From Salmonella enterica subsp. enterica serovar Typhimurium str. LT2 (GTDB lineage Bacteria > Pseudomonadota > Gammaproteobacteria > Enterobacterales > Enterobacteriaceae): a stretch of 64,000 nucleotides of DNA. A program made the translations under genes and the position numbers. The notes under the pieces are model-generated. The model had not been told where the DNA came from, searched no databases, and worked only from the letters and a program-made list of their open reading frames with translations. Every line of letters starts with the position of its first letter. The stretch's first letter is position 1. Location of the stretch: the NCBI RefSeq assembly GCF_000006945.2, contig NC_003197.2, positions 3,224,001 through 3,288,000 on the forward strand. Direction: 5' to 3'. Below, piece after piece: positions 54,182 through 63,515 of this stretch.

Positions 54182-54709
54182 TCAATAAGCGGCGTCTTCT
54201 TCAGGCGAACATCCACAGCAATAAACTAACATTGTTCGTTCGAAGCGCATGACCTCTACACCATTCTGGTTAATACCACATGTCCGAACGGTAACGATGC
54301 CTTGTCCCGGGCGACTATTTGACAGGCGTTTGCTGAGTACAGTGCTTTCAGCATAAAGTGTATCCCCTGCGAAAACCGGATGGACGGCTTGTACCTTATC
54401 CCAGCCAAGATTGGCCACGACCTTGGCGCTGACAGTACGCACGCTCATACCGGTTAAAAGCGCCAGAGTGAACGTTGAATCAACCAGTAACTTTTTCCAT
54501 TCCGTTTTGCTGGCGTAAGCCGCATCGAAATGGACCGGCTGCACATTGAGAGTGAGCAGGGTAAACCACACATTATCGGCGTCCAGAACCGTCCGGCCGG
54601 GACGATGTTCAAAAACATCACCGGGATGAAAATCCTCCCAGTAAAGACCCGAAATTTCTCGGTAGCGCCCCTCGCTAATGGTTTTATAAGCGGGTAATAA
54701 CGTGTTCAT
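54182..54709 (-). CDS. ripB: Itaconyl-CoA hydratase RipB (Ich), MaoC family
   Basis: 175 residues with a MaoC-type hot-dog dehydratase fold. It hydrates itaconyl-CoA to citramalyl-CoA. The family-typical substrate loop reads LNVQPVHFDAAYA at about 56-68, with LAL LTGMSVRTVS following. The start is ATG 54709, eight bases after AGGA; an in-frame TTG six bases upstream is too close to the Shine-Dalgarno. Middle gene of ripCBA. Confidence 0.9.
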   Translation of the reverse strand: MNTLLPAYKTISEGRYREISGLYWEDFHPGDVFEHRPGRTVLDADNVWFTLLTLNVQPVHFDAAYASKTEWKKLLVDSTFTLALLTGMSVRTVSAKVVANLGWDKVQAVHPVFAGDTLYAESTVLSKRLSNSRPGQGIVTVRTCGINQNGVEVMRFERTMLVYCCGCSPEEDAAY

Positions 54710-54732
54710 AATCAATTCCTCTGTTAATAAAA

Positions 54733-55575
54733 TCAGGAAAAGATCCCTGCCCGGGCGAGTAATCTCCGGGCCTGACGGGCAACGGCTGCATCTATCATCA
54801 TGCCGCTAACGATCCCGACGCCTTTGGCATTCTCTGTCAGTACTGCACGAGCATGATTAATTTCTGCCGTTGTAGGAGTAAATGCGGCGTTGATTACACT
54901 AATCTGAGCGGGGTGAATAGCCGATTTTGCAGAAAAACCAAAACTGAGCGCCTGCAGCGTTTCCTCTTTCAGACCTGAAAAATCGCCTATATCAAAGAAG
55001 GGAGCATCTATTGCAAGAAGCCCTTTCATAGCGCAGGCAGCCACTATTCTGGCCCGCGCCAGCGCAAGAGGCTCCCAGGCGGGTGTGGCGCCAATGTCAG
55101 CCGCCATATCTGCGGCGCCAAACATCAACCCGCAGAGTCTGGGGGTGGCGTCCGCAATAGACTCTACGGCATTAAGCCCAACAACTGACTCAATAATGCC
55201 AATAAGGCGAGTATCAGAACCAGCCATCATGATAAGACTATCCACGATTTGCAGGTGCGCGGCTGACTCTGTTTTTGGAAGAATAATGTAATCAGGAAAA
55301 AAACGGCATTCCAGTAACATATGCAGGTCTTCAATGCCAGCATGAGTATTCATTCCATTAATTCTTAATGCTATTTTCAGCGATGAGTTTGGTCGGGATG
55401 AAAGGAACTGCATCGCAATTTTCCGGGCCTGCGCCTTGTCATTCGGGGTGACGGAGTCTTCAAGATCGATAATAGAAATGTCCGCCGCACTTTCAACTGC
55501 TTTTATGAAACGTTCTGGTCGAATTGCTGGGGTAAAAAGCCAGCTACGTGTCGGTGTATGAGAAATATCGGGCAT
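54733..55575 (-). CDS. ripC: Citramalyl-CoA lyase RipC (Ccl), CitE-like
   Basis: 280 residues of the HpcH/HpaI-CitE TIM-barrel family. It cleaves citramalyl-CoA to pyruvate and acetyl-CoA, completing the itaconate pathway. Motifs: RSWLFTPAIRPERF at about 10-23, metal-binding DLEDSV (about 36-41), RINGMNT (about 71-77) and GIIESVVGLNAV. CAGGAGGTGCAAT precedes the ATG, a strong ribosome-binding site. First gene of the operon, divergent from ripR. Confidence 0.93.
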   Translation of the reverse strand: MPDISHTPTRSWLFTPAIRPERFIKAVESAADISIIDLEDSVTPNDKAQARKIAMQFLSSRPNSSLKIALRINGMNTHAGIEDLHMLLECRFFPDYIILPKTESAAHLQIVDSLIMMAGSDTRLIGIIESVVGLNAVESIADATPRLCGLMFGAADMAADIGATPAWEPLALARARIVAACAMKGLLAIDAPFFDIGDFSGLKEETLQALSFGFSAKSAIHPAQISVINAAFTPTTAEINHARAVLTENAKGVGIVSGMMIDAAVARQARRLLARAGIFS

Positions 55576-55666
55576 ATTGCACCTCCTGTTAACCTCACTA
55601 TGCGCTCGCTGGTTTCATTCTTCCAATATATGATGGTGCCATTCTTAATTGCTTTTGGAGATGAGG

Positions 55667-56545
55667 ATGGAACTGCGCCATATTCGCTATTTTCTCGCCG
55701 TCGCTGAAGAGCGGCATTTCACGCGGGCTGCGACAAAATTAGGCATAGGTCAGCCGCCGCTAAGCCAACAGATTAAGGATCTGGAAAGAGAGCTGGGAGC
55801 GCAGCTATTCCGGAGAGTGCCTCATGGCGCGGAATTAACCGAGGCTGGAAAAGCATTTTATGATGTTGTTAAAGGGATGCCTGCTACCGCGACAAGAGCC
55901 GTGCTGGCGGCGCAGCGTGTCGCCAGGGGGGAGTCGGGCGTGTTAAGGGTGGGTTTTACTGCCTCTGCGGCATTTAACAGTGTGGTGCCCGGCGCAATCC
56001 GTACTTTCAAGCGGGCTTATCCTGACGTTCGTTTGCAGCTTGAGGAAGGAAATACAACCCAACTGGCTGATGAATTGAATGAAGGATCGCTGGATGTTGC
56101 CTTTCTGAGACCCGGTTTTACAGGCAATGAACGGTTCCAGCTCAGGTTACTGTCTGAAGAGCCAATGGTTATTGTGCTGGCAGAAACGCATCCTGCTGCG
56201 GCGTGTAAACAGATTGCACTCTCGATTCTCAAAGATGAGTTTTTTTTACTCTTCCCACGTGAAATCGGCCTGTCGCTTTATGACGCAGTGATCAAGGCCT
56301 GCGGTAAAGCGGGCTTTGAACCGAAAATTGGTCAACTCGTGCCGCAAATTTCGTCAGTCATTAACCTTGTGTCGGCAGAGATGGGCGTGTCGATGGTTCC
56401 AGATTCAATGAGACAGGTTAATGTCAAGGGAGTAGTATACCGCCCCGTTGCAGACCAGATGCCCGTCGCAAAACTGGCTCTGGCATACCGGCGCGGCGAT
56501 ACATCGCCAACGCTGAGAAACTTCATCCTGAAAGTCACTGGCTGA
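55667..56545 (+). CDS. ripR: LysR-type regulator of the rip operon
   Basis: 292 residues from MELRHIRYFLAVAEE, with GGAG six bases before this ATG; upstream in-frame TTG and ATG codons add six residues at most. Helix-turn-helix at about 17-38 (FTRAATKLGIGQPPLSQQIK) and an effector domain with a VVPGAIRTFKRAYPDV segment. Divergent from ripC with a gap of 91 bases, the classic LysR layout. Known in Salmonella to activate rip genes in response to itaconate. Confidence 0.9.
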   Translation: MELRHIRYFLAVAEERHFTRAATKLGIGQPPLSQQIKDLERELGAQLFRRVPHGAELTEAGKAFYDVVKGMPATATRAVLAAQRVARGESGVLRVGFTASAAFNSVVPGAIRTFKRAYPDVRLQLEEGNTTQLADELNEGSLDVAFLRPGFTGNERFQLRLLSEEPMVIVLAETHPAAACKQIALSILKDEFFLLFPREIGLSLYDAVIKACGKAGFEPKIGQLVPQISSVINLVSAEMGVSMVPDSMRQVNVKGVVYRPVADQMPVAKLALAYRRGDTSPTLRNFILKVTG

Positions 56546-56592
56546 ATGCGGTTATGTGAGCGTTGAATAATCATTTGAAACGTAACCAATAA

Positions 56593-58332
56593 TTATTGGT
56601 CCGATTTTGTGTCTAAAGGAATCGCTAACGGAGCAGGAACTGGCTGCAATGTCTGTGGATCGACAGCCAGATAACGCCCGGTTTTACTGTCGATACCCAC
56701 ATAATCGATAAGCTTGCCTTTGGCATAAAGCACCATTGTCTGTTTTGCAAATGCCTCATATGCGCTGCTCAGTATTTTCACTTTATCCGCATAATTTGCT
56801 GCGAGATTATGCGTTTCCAGGGGGTCACGTTGCAGGTTGAATAATTCCCATGGCGCATTACCCGCCTGTGGGAATACTGTGACAAGACGACGCAATTTCC
56901 ATTCCCCATCTATCCAGGCCGCCTGATTATGGAGTTCAACACCATATTGTGTGCGAGGCGCGTGCAGACTTTCACCGGTCAGATAGCGTTTAAAACTCAC
57001 GCCGATCATTGGCAGTGTCGGTCTTTCAGATAATGATTTACTGGCATCAATACCTGCAAATTCATAGAGCGTGGGCGCAACATCATACGCCGCCATCGTG
57101 GCGTTATCTATGGCGCCATGATGGATGATACCAGGACCGGAAATCATAAAACTGGTATTAATTCCCCCCTGACCGCTGGTCGTTTTGTGATAGCGACCAT
57201 AAGGCGCATTGCTGACATCAGCCCAGTGGGGACCATAAGAGATAAATGAATTTTTACGACCAATATTTTCGTAACGATTATCGAATTGCTTCCAAAAATC
57301 CGGTTCAGATTCATAGTGAAAGCCCTCCGCCGGATTCACACCATTATCACTTAAGAAGACCAGAATCGTGTTTTTATCGCGCCCGGTCTTTTTTAACGTC
57401 TCAATAACGGTGCCGATCTGTGCATCCATATTGGCGATCATAGCAGCGTAAACCTGCATCACCTTCGCCGTATATTTCTGCTGTTCCGGGGTCATCGCCT
57501 GCCATTCTTTATCAAGTTCCAGTCCTGGCAGAGGTATGTCATCACGCAGGAAACCCAGTTTCTTCAAACGAGCAATACGCTGACGATAGACGTCTGCATA
57601 GCCCTGTTCATACTGACTTTTAAAACGACTAATCCATTCATCCGGCGCCTGCAGAGGATCATGTGGCGCAGTAAAGGCCAACCACGCGAAGATAGGTTGT
57701 TCCCGTGGCGTCTCGCTGATCCAGCGATTAATCTGGCTGGCATAGGCTTCGCTGGAGTAAAAACTGGAGGGCAGTGAAATGCGCTGATTGTCACGGGTAT
57801 AATAGGTATGAAATATCTCCACGGTTCCCAGCGGCACGGCATCATCAAAGTGACTGGCGCCTCCCCCCATCAAGGCGAAAGAATGACGAAAGCCCCGATC
57901 TTTTGGCGTCGAGCCTGGCGTAAAACCAAGATGCCATTTACCCGCCATCAGCGTATTGTAACCAGCATCTTTAAAGCGTTCAGCCATGGTCGTCACCCGA
58001 TCAGTCAGGCGCAATTCATAGCCTTCCTTACCTATGGTATTTTCATACCACCACATACCGCCTATACCCGCTTGCTGACTGGTGTTCCCGGTTAATAGCA
58101 TCGCACGGGCGGGAGCAGACATGGGAGACGTGTAATATTGACTCATCCGCACGCCGTTCTCAGCCATCGCCTGCAAATTAGGCGTTGGGATTTCCCCACC
58201 GAAGGGAGTGATATCAGAATATCCCATATCATCAGCGATAATCACGATAATATCAGGACGTTCGTTTTGCGTACTGTGCGCCGTACCGGAGAAGATAATG
58301 CTAAGTGTGGCAAGTGTTACTTCTTTTTTCAC
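56593..58332 (-). CDS. Periplasmic serine-type sulfatase (SPI-13)
   Basis: 579 residues of the alkaline-phosphatase/arylsulfatase family with a signal peptide (1-20, ending AHS). The maturation motif is Ser72-Ala-Pro-Ala-Arg76, followed by TG at 81-82, so the formylglycine must come from serine, not cysteine. Metal ligands ADDMG (33-37), active-site GKWHLG and FLSDNG are intact. GTG start preceded by GGAG. The neighbouring radical-SAM gene encodes the matching maturase. Hydrolyses a sulfate ester; the substrate is not identifiable. Confidence 0.9.
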   Translation of the reverse strand: MKKEVTLATLSIIFSGTAHSTQNERPDIIVIIADDMGYSDITPFGGEIPTPNLQAMAENGVRMSQYYTSPMSAPARAMLLTGNTSQQAGIGGMWWYENTIGKEGYELRLTDRVTTMAERFKDAGYNTLMAGKWHLGFTPGSTPKDRGFRHSFALMGGGASHFDDAVPLGTVEIFHTYYTRDNQRISLPSSFYSSEAYASQINRWISETPREQPIFAWLAFTAPHDPLQAPDEWISRFKSQYEQGYADVYRQRIARLKKLGFLRDDIPLPGLELDKEWQAMTPEQQKYTAKVMQVYAAMIANMDAQIGTVIETLKKTGRDKNTILVFLSDNGVNPAEGFHYESEPDFWKQFDNRYENIGRKNSFISYGPHWADVSNAPYGRYHKTTSGQGGINTSFMISGPGIIHHGAIDNATMAAYDVAPTLYEFAGIDASKSLSERPTLPMIGVSFKRYLTGESLHAPRTQYGVELHNQAAWIDGEWKLRRLVTVFPQAGNAPWELFNLQRDPLETHNLAANYADKVKILSSAYEAFAKQTMVLYAKGKLIDYVGIDSKTGRYLAVDPQTLQPVPAPLAIPLDTKSDQ

Positions 58333-58400
58333 GGCTTATTCTCCATTTCAGACTACGGATGTTGTACAAGAGCGGCGGGCAAATGCGGCAAGAGGAACCA

Positions 58401-59585
58401 TCAGCCCGAAAATCTACCCATAACGTCAGCACGCCAGGCTTTCAGTCCATTCAGATCCCGGGGCCAGGCGCGTAGCGGAGCCAGAATCTCCGTGAAAAAA
58501 GAGTAATAGCCGCTACAAAGTCGGTTGTAGCCGGCACTGTTGATATGTGCGGGGCAGCCTCCCTGGCAGACTATTTTCACAGAACACCGTTGACACTCCC
58601 GGCGCTGGCTTTTCTTAATACCAAAGGGAAGCCGGGTTGCGGAATCTACGGCTGGCGCTAACGTATTATTAGCAAGCTGTCCCAGGTAATGCTGGCTATT
58701 AATCAGATGATCGCAGGCATAGAGTTTGCCGTCCGGCTCCATGACCAGATTCGTTCCGCAGCGGGCGGAATGGACACAGGTGGCGCTGATATGCGTAAAA
58801 TATTGTGCCCATGCCTGTTCAATGTTGATCACAAAAACCCGTCCCATATCGCCGCGTTTGCGCCATTGACGCCAGATATCAATCATGAAACGTCCCCAGT
58901 TATCCGCACTCAATTGGTAACGTTGCTGTAGGGCGTTGCCTTCGTTCATCAGTGGCTGAAATTGCAGATAACGAACGCCAAGGCTAACAACATGATCGTA
59001 GATGGCTGCCGCATGGCGAGCCATGTCATCATGCACGACAATCAGTACATTAAAATCGACTCGATAGTGTTGTAACAATGTGATTCCCCGCAACACCGCC
59101 GGATAGCTGGCCTCGCCGCGTTTGCCCGGACGATGATGATTTTGCAAGTCTTCACTGCCCTCAAGACTGATGCCAATAGTAAAATTATTGTCGCGAAACA
59201 GACGGCACCAGGCATCGTTTAACAACGTCGCATTCGTTTGCAGACTATTACTGATCGTCACGCCGTCAGGCGCATATCGTTGTTGAAGCGCTATTACCTT
59301 TTTATAAAAACCGATTCCGGCTAAAAGCGGTTCACCGCCTTGCCAGACAAAATTAATTTCACGCGCACTGGCAGGTTGCGCCGCAATATAGCGACAAATA
59401 AAAATCTCCAGCGTTGATTCATTCATTTTTTCTACGGGCGTTTCGCCCTGTGGATAATAACAATAGCGGCAGGCCAGATTACATGCAGGGCCTATGGGCT
59501 TTGCCAGAATATGAAAGGGTATCTGCGCGCGATATTCCGTCATTACGGGGATTTGTTGTTGCCGTAATGTGTTGAGATTCAACAT
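58401..59585 (-). CDS. Anaerobic sulfatase-maturating enzyme (radical SAM, AtsB-like)
   Basis: 394 residues. Radical-SAM cluster at Cys35, Cys39 and Cys42 (CNLACRYC), then FVWQGGEPLL, and a C-terminal SPASM region with cysteine groups (CVHSARCGTN, CDHL, CQRCSVKIVCQGGC). This is the anSME family, which oxidises the active-site serine or cysteine of sulfatases to formylglycine in the cytoplasm without oxygen. Older annotations call such genes arylsulfatase regulator. Lies 68 bases upstream of the sulfatase gene on the same strand, so the pair forms a functional module. Confidence 0.88.
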   Translation of the reverse strand: MLNLNTLRQQQIPVMTEYRAQIPFHILAKPIGPACNLACRYCYYPQGETPVEKMNESTLEIFICRYIAAQPASAREINFVWQGGEPLLAGIGFYKKVIALQQRYAPDGVTISNSLQTNATLLNDAWCRLFRDNNFTIGISLEGSEDLQNHHRPGKRGEASYPAVLRGITLLQHYRVDFNVLIVVHDDMARHAAAIYDHVVSLGVRYLQFQPLMNEGNALQQRYQLSADNWGRFMIDIWRQWRKRGDMGRVFVINIEQAWAQYFTHISATCVHSARCGTNLVMEPDGKLYACDHLINSQHYLGQLANNTLAPAVDSATRLPFGIKKSQRRECQRCSVKIVCQGGCPAHINSAGYNRLCSGYYSFFTEILAPLRAWPRDLNGLKAWRADVMGRFSG

Positions 59586-60096
59586 TATTCTGTCCTGTAG
59601 TTATCATTTCTGATGCGGAGACATGACTCACATTTCGCAATAGCGTTCGTCTGGCGCTGCGGGCAGAATGCCGAGAGCAGGCTGTATCTATTGATACGCC
59701 GGTTTTCTGCATAGCGCATGACGCTATTGAAACGTTATTTAGCAAATCCTGTCTGAGCCAGAAATTAAGTCTCTGTTAACCTGCGCTATTACAGAAAATC
59801 ATAGAACAGTCGTCTCAAAAGAATATCGTCCTGAAGGACGAGAACTCACGGCATTTTCAGGAGATGAGTCAACCGCGACAGAAAAAAATCATATTAATAA
59901 TTTTAAATTATTTTTTAGAAAACCAGACAGGATTTAAATTAAAATCATTTATTTTCAAGATGTTATAAAAAATACCGCAACATACGTCACATTATTAACA
60001 TGTGAATGATTGTGTTAACCGAATGTAAATTGTATGTTTCAACATACCACTATTTTACTGCGCCCCGACGCGCTCATCCGGATGGAAGGAGATAAC
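59586..60096. other. AT-rich divergent region before the sulfatase module
   Basis: 511 bases between the maturase gene and the LuxR-type regulator, with long AT stretches around 59880-60000. No gene is supported, and it should hold both promoters. No operator could be defined. Confidence 0.5.
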
Positions 60097-60780
60097 ATGT
60101 CAGCCTTATCAACTACTGGCCATAATGACGGGATCACTCTCCATTGCTTACAGAGCATTGCGCAACTCATTCCTCTGTCGTCGGCGGTTTTTTATCGTGT
60201 TAATGCTTATTTAAAGCCAGAAGCCTATGTTTTACATAACATTTCTAATAGCACACACCAACAATATCTGGAGCATTTTCAACCATTAGACCCGCTATCG
60301 CCTTCCCGGTTCGGCCAACAGGTTGTTACCGTAGCGACGATGACGCCCGGTATCTGTGCCCGACATCGCCATTATTATCATGAATTTATGCTACCTAATC
60401 ATGTGTGCGACATGATTGAGATCTTTATTCGTCGGGGCCATCGTATTATCGCGGGCATTTCATTAATGCGCGATATACCTTTTTCCAGCGAAGAGCGTTT
60501 GCGAGCCCAGGCAGTACAACCATTACTGGGACTGGCGATTCATGATTCTCTTCAGGAAGACAACGATCTGGAGTCAATATTGACCGCCAAAGAGCGTGAA
60601 ATTGTGGGAATGGTCTGCGAAGGGGCCAGCAACAAATTGATTGCCCGTCAGTTGAATATTTCTCTCTCAACAGTGAAAACGCATTTACGTAATATTTTTG
60701 CTAAAACAGAAGTGATAAATCGCACGGAACTGGTTTCCCGAACCAGAATGTCTTCGGTACAACATGCACAGCATATGTGA
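60097..60780 (+). CDS. LuxR/CsgD-family transcriptional regulator
   Basis: 227 residues from ATG 60097, chosen because AAGGAG lies five bases before it; the frame opens 21 codons earlier at an ATG without a ribosome-binding site. The C-terminal GerE-type helix-turn-helix spans about 165-220 (LTAKEREIVGMVCEGASNKLIARQ and STVKTHLRNIF). The N-terminal domain (about 1-150) does not match a known acyl-homoserine-lactone or receiver domain by eye. Divergent from the sulfatase module, which is its most likely target. Confidence 0.78.
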   Translation: MSALSTTGHNDGITLHCLQSIAQLIPLSSAVFYRVNAYLKPEAYVLHNISNSTHQQYLEHFQPLDPLSPSRFGQQVVTVATMTPGICARHRHYYHEFMLPNHVCDMIEIFIRRGHRIIAGISLMRDIPFSSEERLRAQAVQPLLGLAIHDSLQEDNDLESILTAKEREIVGMVCEGASNKLIARQLNISLSTVKTHLRNIFAKTEVINRTELVSRTRMSSVQHAQHM

Positions 60781-60883
60781 AAGCGTGCTTTTTAACCCGC
60801 GTCAATTGCGGGTCTTTTCCCCATTGTCATATATGCCTGAATTAATACCACTCTCTGATCTGATGCCTCAATAAAATGTCATA

Positions 60884-61441
60884 TTATCTGGCGTCGGTAT
60901 CCTGTTGCAGCCATTGATTCATGGCCTGATTGATCATATTTATCACACTAAGCAGAAGAACACGCTGGTGCCGCTCAAGCCGCAGATAACGGCGCAGCGG
61001 CGGCATTTTACAAACTACTTCGCTAGCAGCCCATAGCTCAATGCTGCAATACCATTCCTTATGATGTAAAACCAGCGTAAACCGACGATAATCCAGTTCA
61101 CTCAGTGCCTGTTGTAAATTGGGGAAACAATTAAGATAGTTAATCAGCCCGGCGGTACTTTTGCTGCCAGTAAAAATGACGGGATAACGTTTCAGCCATC
61201 CGGGCTGATGAACGCGAATTTTGCCCTGCAAAGGATAATTGATTGTGCCTTTCACCCTGAATTCACAACTGTGAATACTGGCCATGAATAACCGTTTTTG
61301 CTGAGCATGGCAGATAACCTGGGTAAATGCATTCAGATGCAGCACGGCGCTATGTTCGGTCAATTTTTCACAACGCCAGCCGCTCAAATCACGTAACACC
61401 ATGTTCATTAATGTGCTCTTAAACCAGGGGACGGAGGACAT
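60884..61441 (-). CDS. DUF3156-like protein of unknown function
   Basis: 185 residues without a signal peptide or clear membrane segment, rich in His, Leu and aromatic residues. It has the character of the DUF3156 proteins that accompany amino-acid permease genes, but this is a recollection and not a checked match. It overlaps the permease gene by 23 bases if started at 61441; an internal ATG at 61408 would start 11 bases after the permease stop. Probably co-transcribed with the permease. No function is assigned. Confidence 0.6.
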   Translation of the reverse strand: MSSVPWFKSTLMNMVLRDLSGWRCEKLTEHSAVLHLNAFTQVICHAQQKRLFMASIHSCEFRVKGTINYPLQGKIRVHQPGWLKRYPVIFTGSKSTAGLINYLNCFPNLQQALSELDYRRFTLVLHHKEWYCSIELWAASEVVCKMPPLRRYLRLERHQRVLLLSVINMINQAMNQWLQQDTDAR

Positions 61442-62918
61442 CTGGCGTCATCTCTTCATTGTTTCGCTTTTCATAATTGCCCATAGCCCGTTCCACGACC
61501 TCTTCTACCGGAAGCGGGAGGAAAGGATTAACCCGTTGCACACATAATGTCCAGAATAAGGCATAGGCGGCAGTCAATCCAAGCATAATACCGAATGGTA
61601 TAAGTACATCCCGACTGTTCATTCCTGGAGGCGCGATATTAATAATGGCGATAATAATACCCACGCTCGAAATAATCTGAGGTAAGGGAAACCAGGGGGC
61701 CCGGTAAGCGCGTGGTAAATCGGGGCGCCGAATACGTAAGATAACGACCGATAACGTTACCAGCAGATAAGCTACTCCCCAGGCGCAGACCGCAGCGAGG
61801 ATCAGCGGAACAATGTGGTCGATATCACCGTTCAGATACCAGGCATGTAAACAGGGAATCGCAACACCGAATGCGATGGCGATGACCGGTGTTTTAAAGC
61901 GGGGGTGCAACCAGGTCAGAAACCGCGGCAAAGCGCCGTCCAGCGCCATGCCGTATATAATACGCGGTACTGCCGCCATTAGCGTATTAATCGTCGCACA
62001 TCCCGCTAACAACAACCCCACGCCCAGCCAGTATTGCCCGACATGTCCCATGACACGATTGGCAAAGGCGGGAATAGCCATCGGCGTATCCAGTAAAAAG
62101 ATATGGTTTGCCGCATCGACCACCACATTATTTACCTGCCGGTTAATCGCAGCGCCATAGAGGAACATACAACCTGCCACCGCTAAAAGGCCAAGCGCCA
62201 TCGCTCTGGGAATCGTACGATGCGCTTTTTTAATTTCCGGCGCCATTGGCGTGACCAGTTCACAACCGACGAACATAAACATCGCCATGCCAATATAACC
62301 AAACAGACCAGAAAGATTACTGACATCAAGAGGTGCGCCAAACCACCCGGAATGATGAGTGACCGGGGATAACAGGATCCCGCATAAACCGAAGATGGTC
62401 AGGGTAGTCCACATACCGAATGTAAGAAACACTTCCACCTTGCCAAATACTTCAACACCAATGGCATTCAGTAACCCGAAAACCACTACCATGCCGACGC
62501 CAACCATCCAGGTATTGTGCTGCATGGCCACGTGTTCGCTAACAGACTCAAAGTTCACCAGCGCCATGACGCCAGCGAGAATCGTTTCTGCCGTGCCGGC
62601 AAAAATGTGTACGATCAGGTAAGCGCAAAGCGCACCGGTGATAGCGAAAAAACGCCCCATCCCGCAGGAAATATAGTCGTAGACGGAGCCAGTCGTGGGA
62701 ATAAGCGTTGCCGCTTCGGCAAAGGTGGTAATCTGCGCTTGCATCATAATAAATGCCAGTAATACCGCAAGAGCAAAGGTATCTCCCCCTGAGCCAAAAC
62801 CACTGGTCACGGTCAGGATCACCGGGCTTGCCATAATCAGCCCGACGGAGCTGGCAAGCGTCGTGGGGAAACCAATAACGCCACGTTCAAGATGGCTGGC
62901 AAGTCTGTTTTTAAACAT
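61419..62918 (-). CDS. APC-superfamily amino acid/polyamine permease
   Basis: 499 residues with 12 hydrophobic segments and the N-terminal APC features GFPTTLASSVGLIMASPV (about 16-33) and QITTFAEAATLIPTTGS. ATG 62918 is preferred because GAGG lies seven bases ahead; a GTG five codons upstream lacks spacing. Similar permeases carry putrescine, gamma-aminobutyrate or aromatic amines. The nearby cupin and FAD-oxidase genes point to import and oxidation of an amine or amino acid. Confidence 0.85.
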   Translation of the reverse strand: MFKNRLASHLERGVIGFPTTLASSVGLIMASPVILTVTSGFGSGGDTFALAVLLAFIMMQAQITTFAEAATLIPTTGSVYDYISCGMGRFFAITGALCAYLIVHIFAGTAETILAGVMALVNFESVSEHVAMQHNTWMVGVGMVVVFGLLNAIGVEVFGKVEVFLTFGMWTTLTIFGLCGILLSPVTHHSGWFGAPLDVSNLSGLFGYIGMAMFMFVGCELVTPMAPEIKKAHRTIPRAMALGLLAVAGCMFLYGAAINRQVNNVVVDAANHIFLLDTPMAIPAFANRVMGHVGQYWLGVGLLLAGCATINTLMAAVPRIIYGMALDGALPRFLTWLHPRFKTPVIAIAFGVAIPCLHAWYLNGDIDHIVPLILAAVCAWGVAYLLVTLSVVILRIRRPDLPRAYRAPWFPLPQIISSVGIIIAIINIAPPGMNSRDVLIPFGIMLGLTAAYALFWTLCVQRVNPFLPLPVEEVVERAMGNYEKRNNEEMTPDVLRPLV

Positions 62919-63126
62919 GGTCAACCTCTTCACTATTATTACAACAATAAATTACCGCTCCGGAATAACGCTTATTTATGGCAGGCACCGTATCTAACAG
63001 GTATCGTCCTGAAGAGGGATAACGGTAAATAACGTTGTGACGCCGTCCCCGCATGCGCTAATAGCAAGTGGGGAGCGCGTTATTCTCCCCAGTGATGCCA
63101 ACGCTACTGACGAACAATTAAAGGAT

Positions 63127-63501
63127 TCAACCCTGCTTATGGCTTTCAACTTTTGCCAGATAATGTTTTACAAAACGGGGCGTTAAAACTTTCCATGCCA
63201 CTTCGGTTCCCTGTTCAACAAACCAACTATCGCCTGGTGAAAAACGTATCGGTTCCTGACCCGCAACAGTGAGTTCCACTTCCCCTTCCAGCACGGTTGC
63301 GTGCTCGGTAAAGGGATAAATCATAGTGAAACCGCCGCGGGTCGATGAAAACAGTCCACAGGTAAATACGTCCTCAGGTTTACCGTAAATCATCGCAACG
63401 GCGACCTGGGGATCGCCTTCTGTTGGCAACGCCCCCAACAGGCTGACACTCCCGATTGGCTGTAATTCAGGAACAGGTTGATTGAGTTTAAAAGCTTGCA
63501 T
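63127..63501 (-). CDS. Cupin-domain protein (cupin_3/DUF861)
   Basis: 124 residues, single cupin barrel. Recognisable segments are FTMIYPFTEHATVLEGEVEL (about 58-77) and FSPGDSWFVEQGTEVAWKV (about 86-104), the usual two conserved cupin blocks with His and Glu metal-ligand candidates. Such small cupins accompany amine or amino-acid catabolic oxidases. It is 14 bases downstream of the FAD oxidase gene on the same strand. Confidence 0.75.
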   Translation of the reverse strand: MQAFKLNQPVPELQPIGSVSLLGALPTEGDPQVAVAMIYGKPEDVFTCGLFSSTRGGFTMIYPFTEHATVLEGEVELTVAGQEPIRFSPGDSWFVEQGTEVAWKVLTPRFVKHYLAKVESHKQG

Positions 63502-63515
63502 TAATGTTCTCCTGG

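Noticed and set aside
60034..60096. Upstream ATG as start of the LuxR-type gene
   Set aside because: No Shine-Dalgarno precedes it, whereas AAGGAG is ideally placed before ATG 60097.
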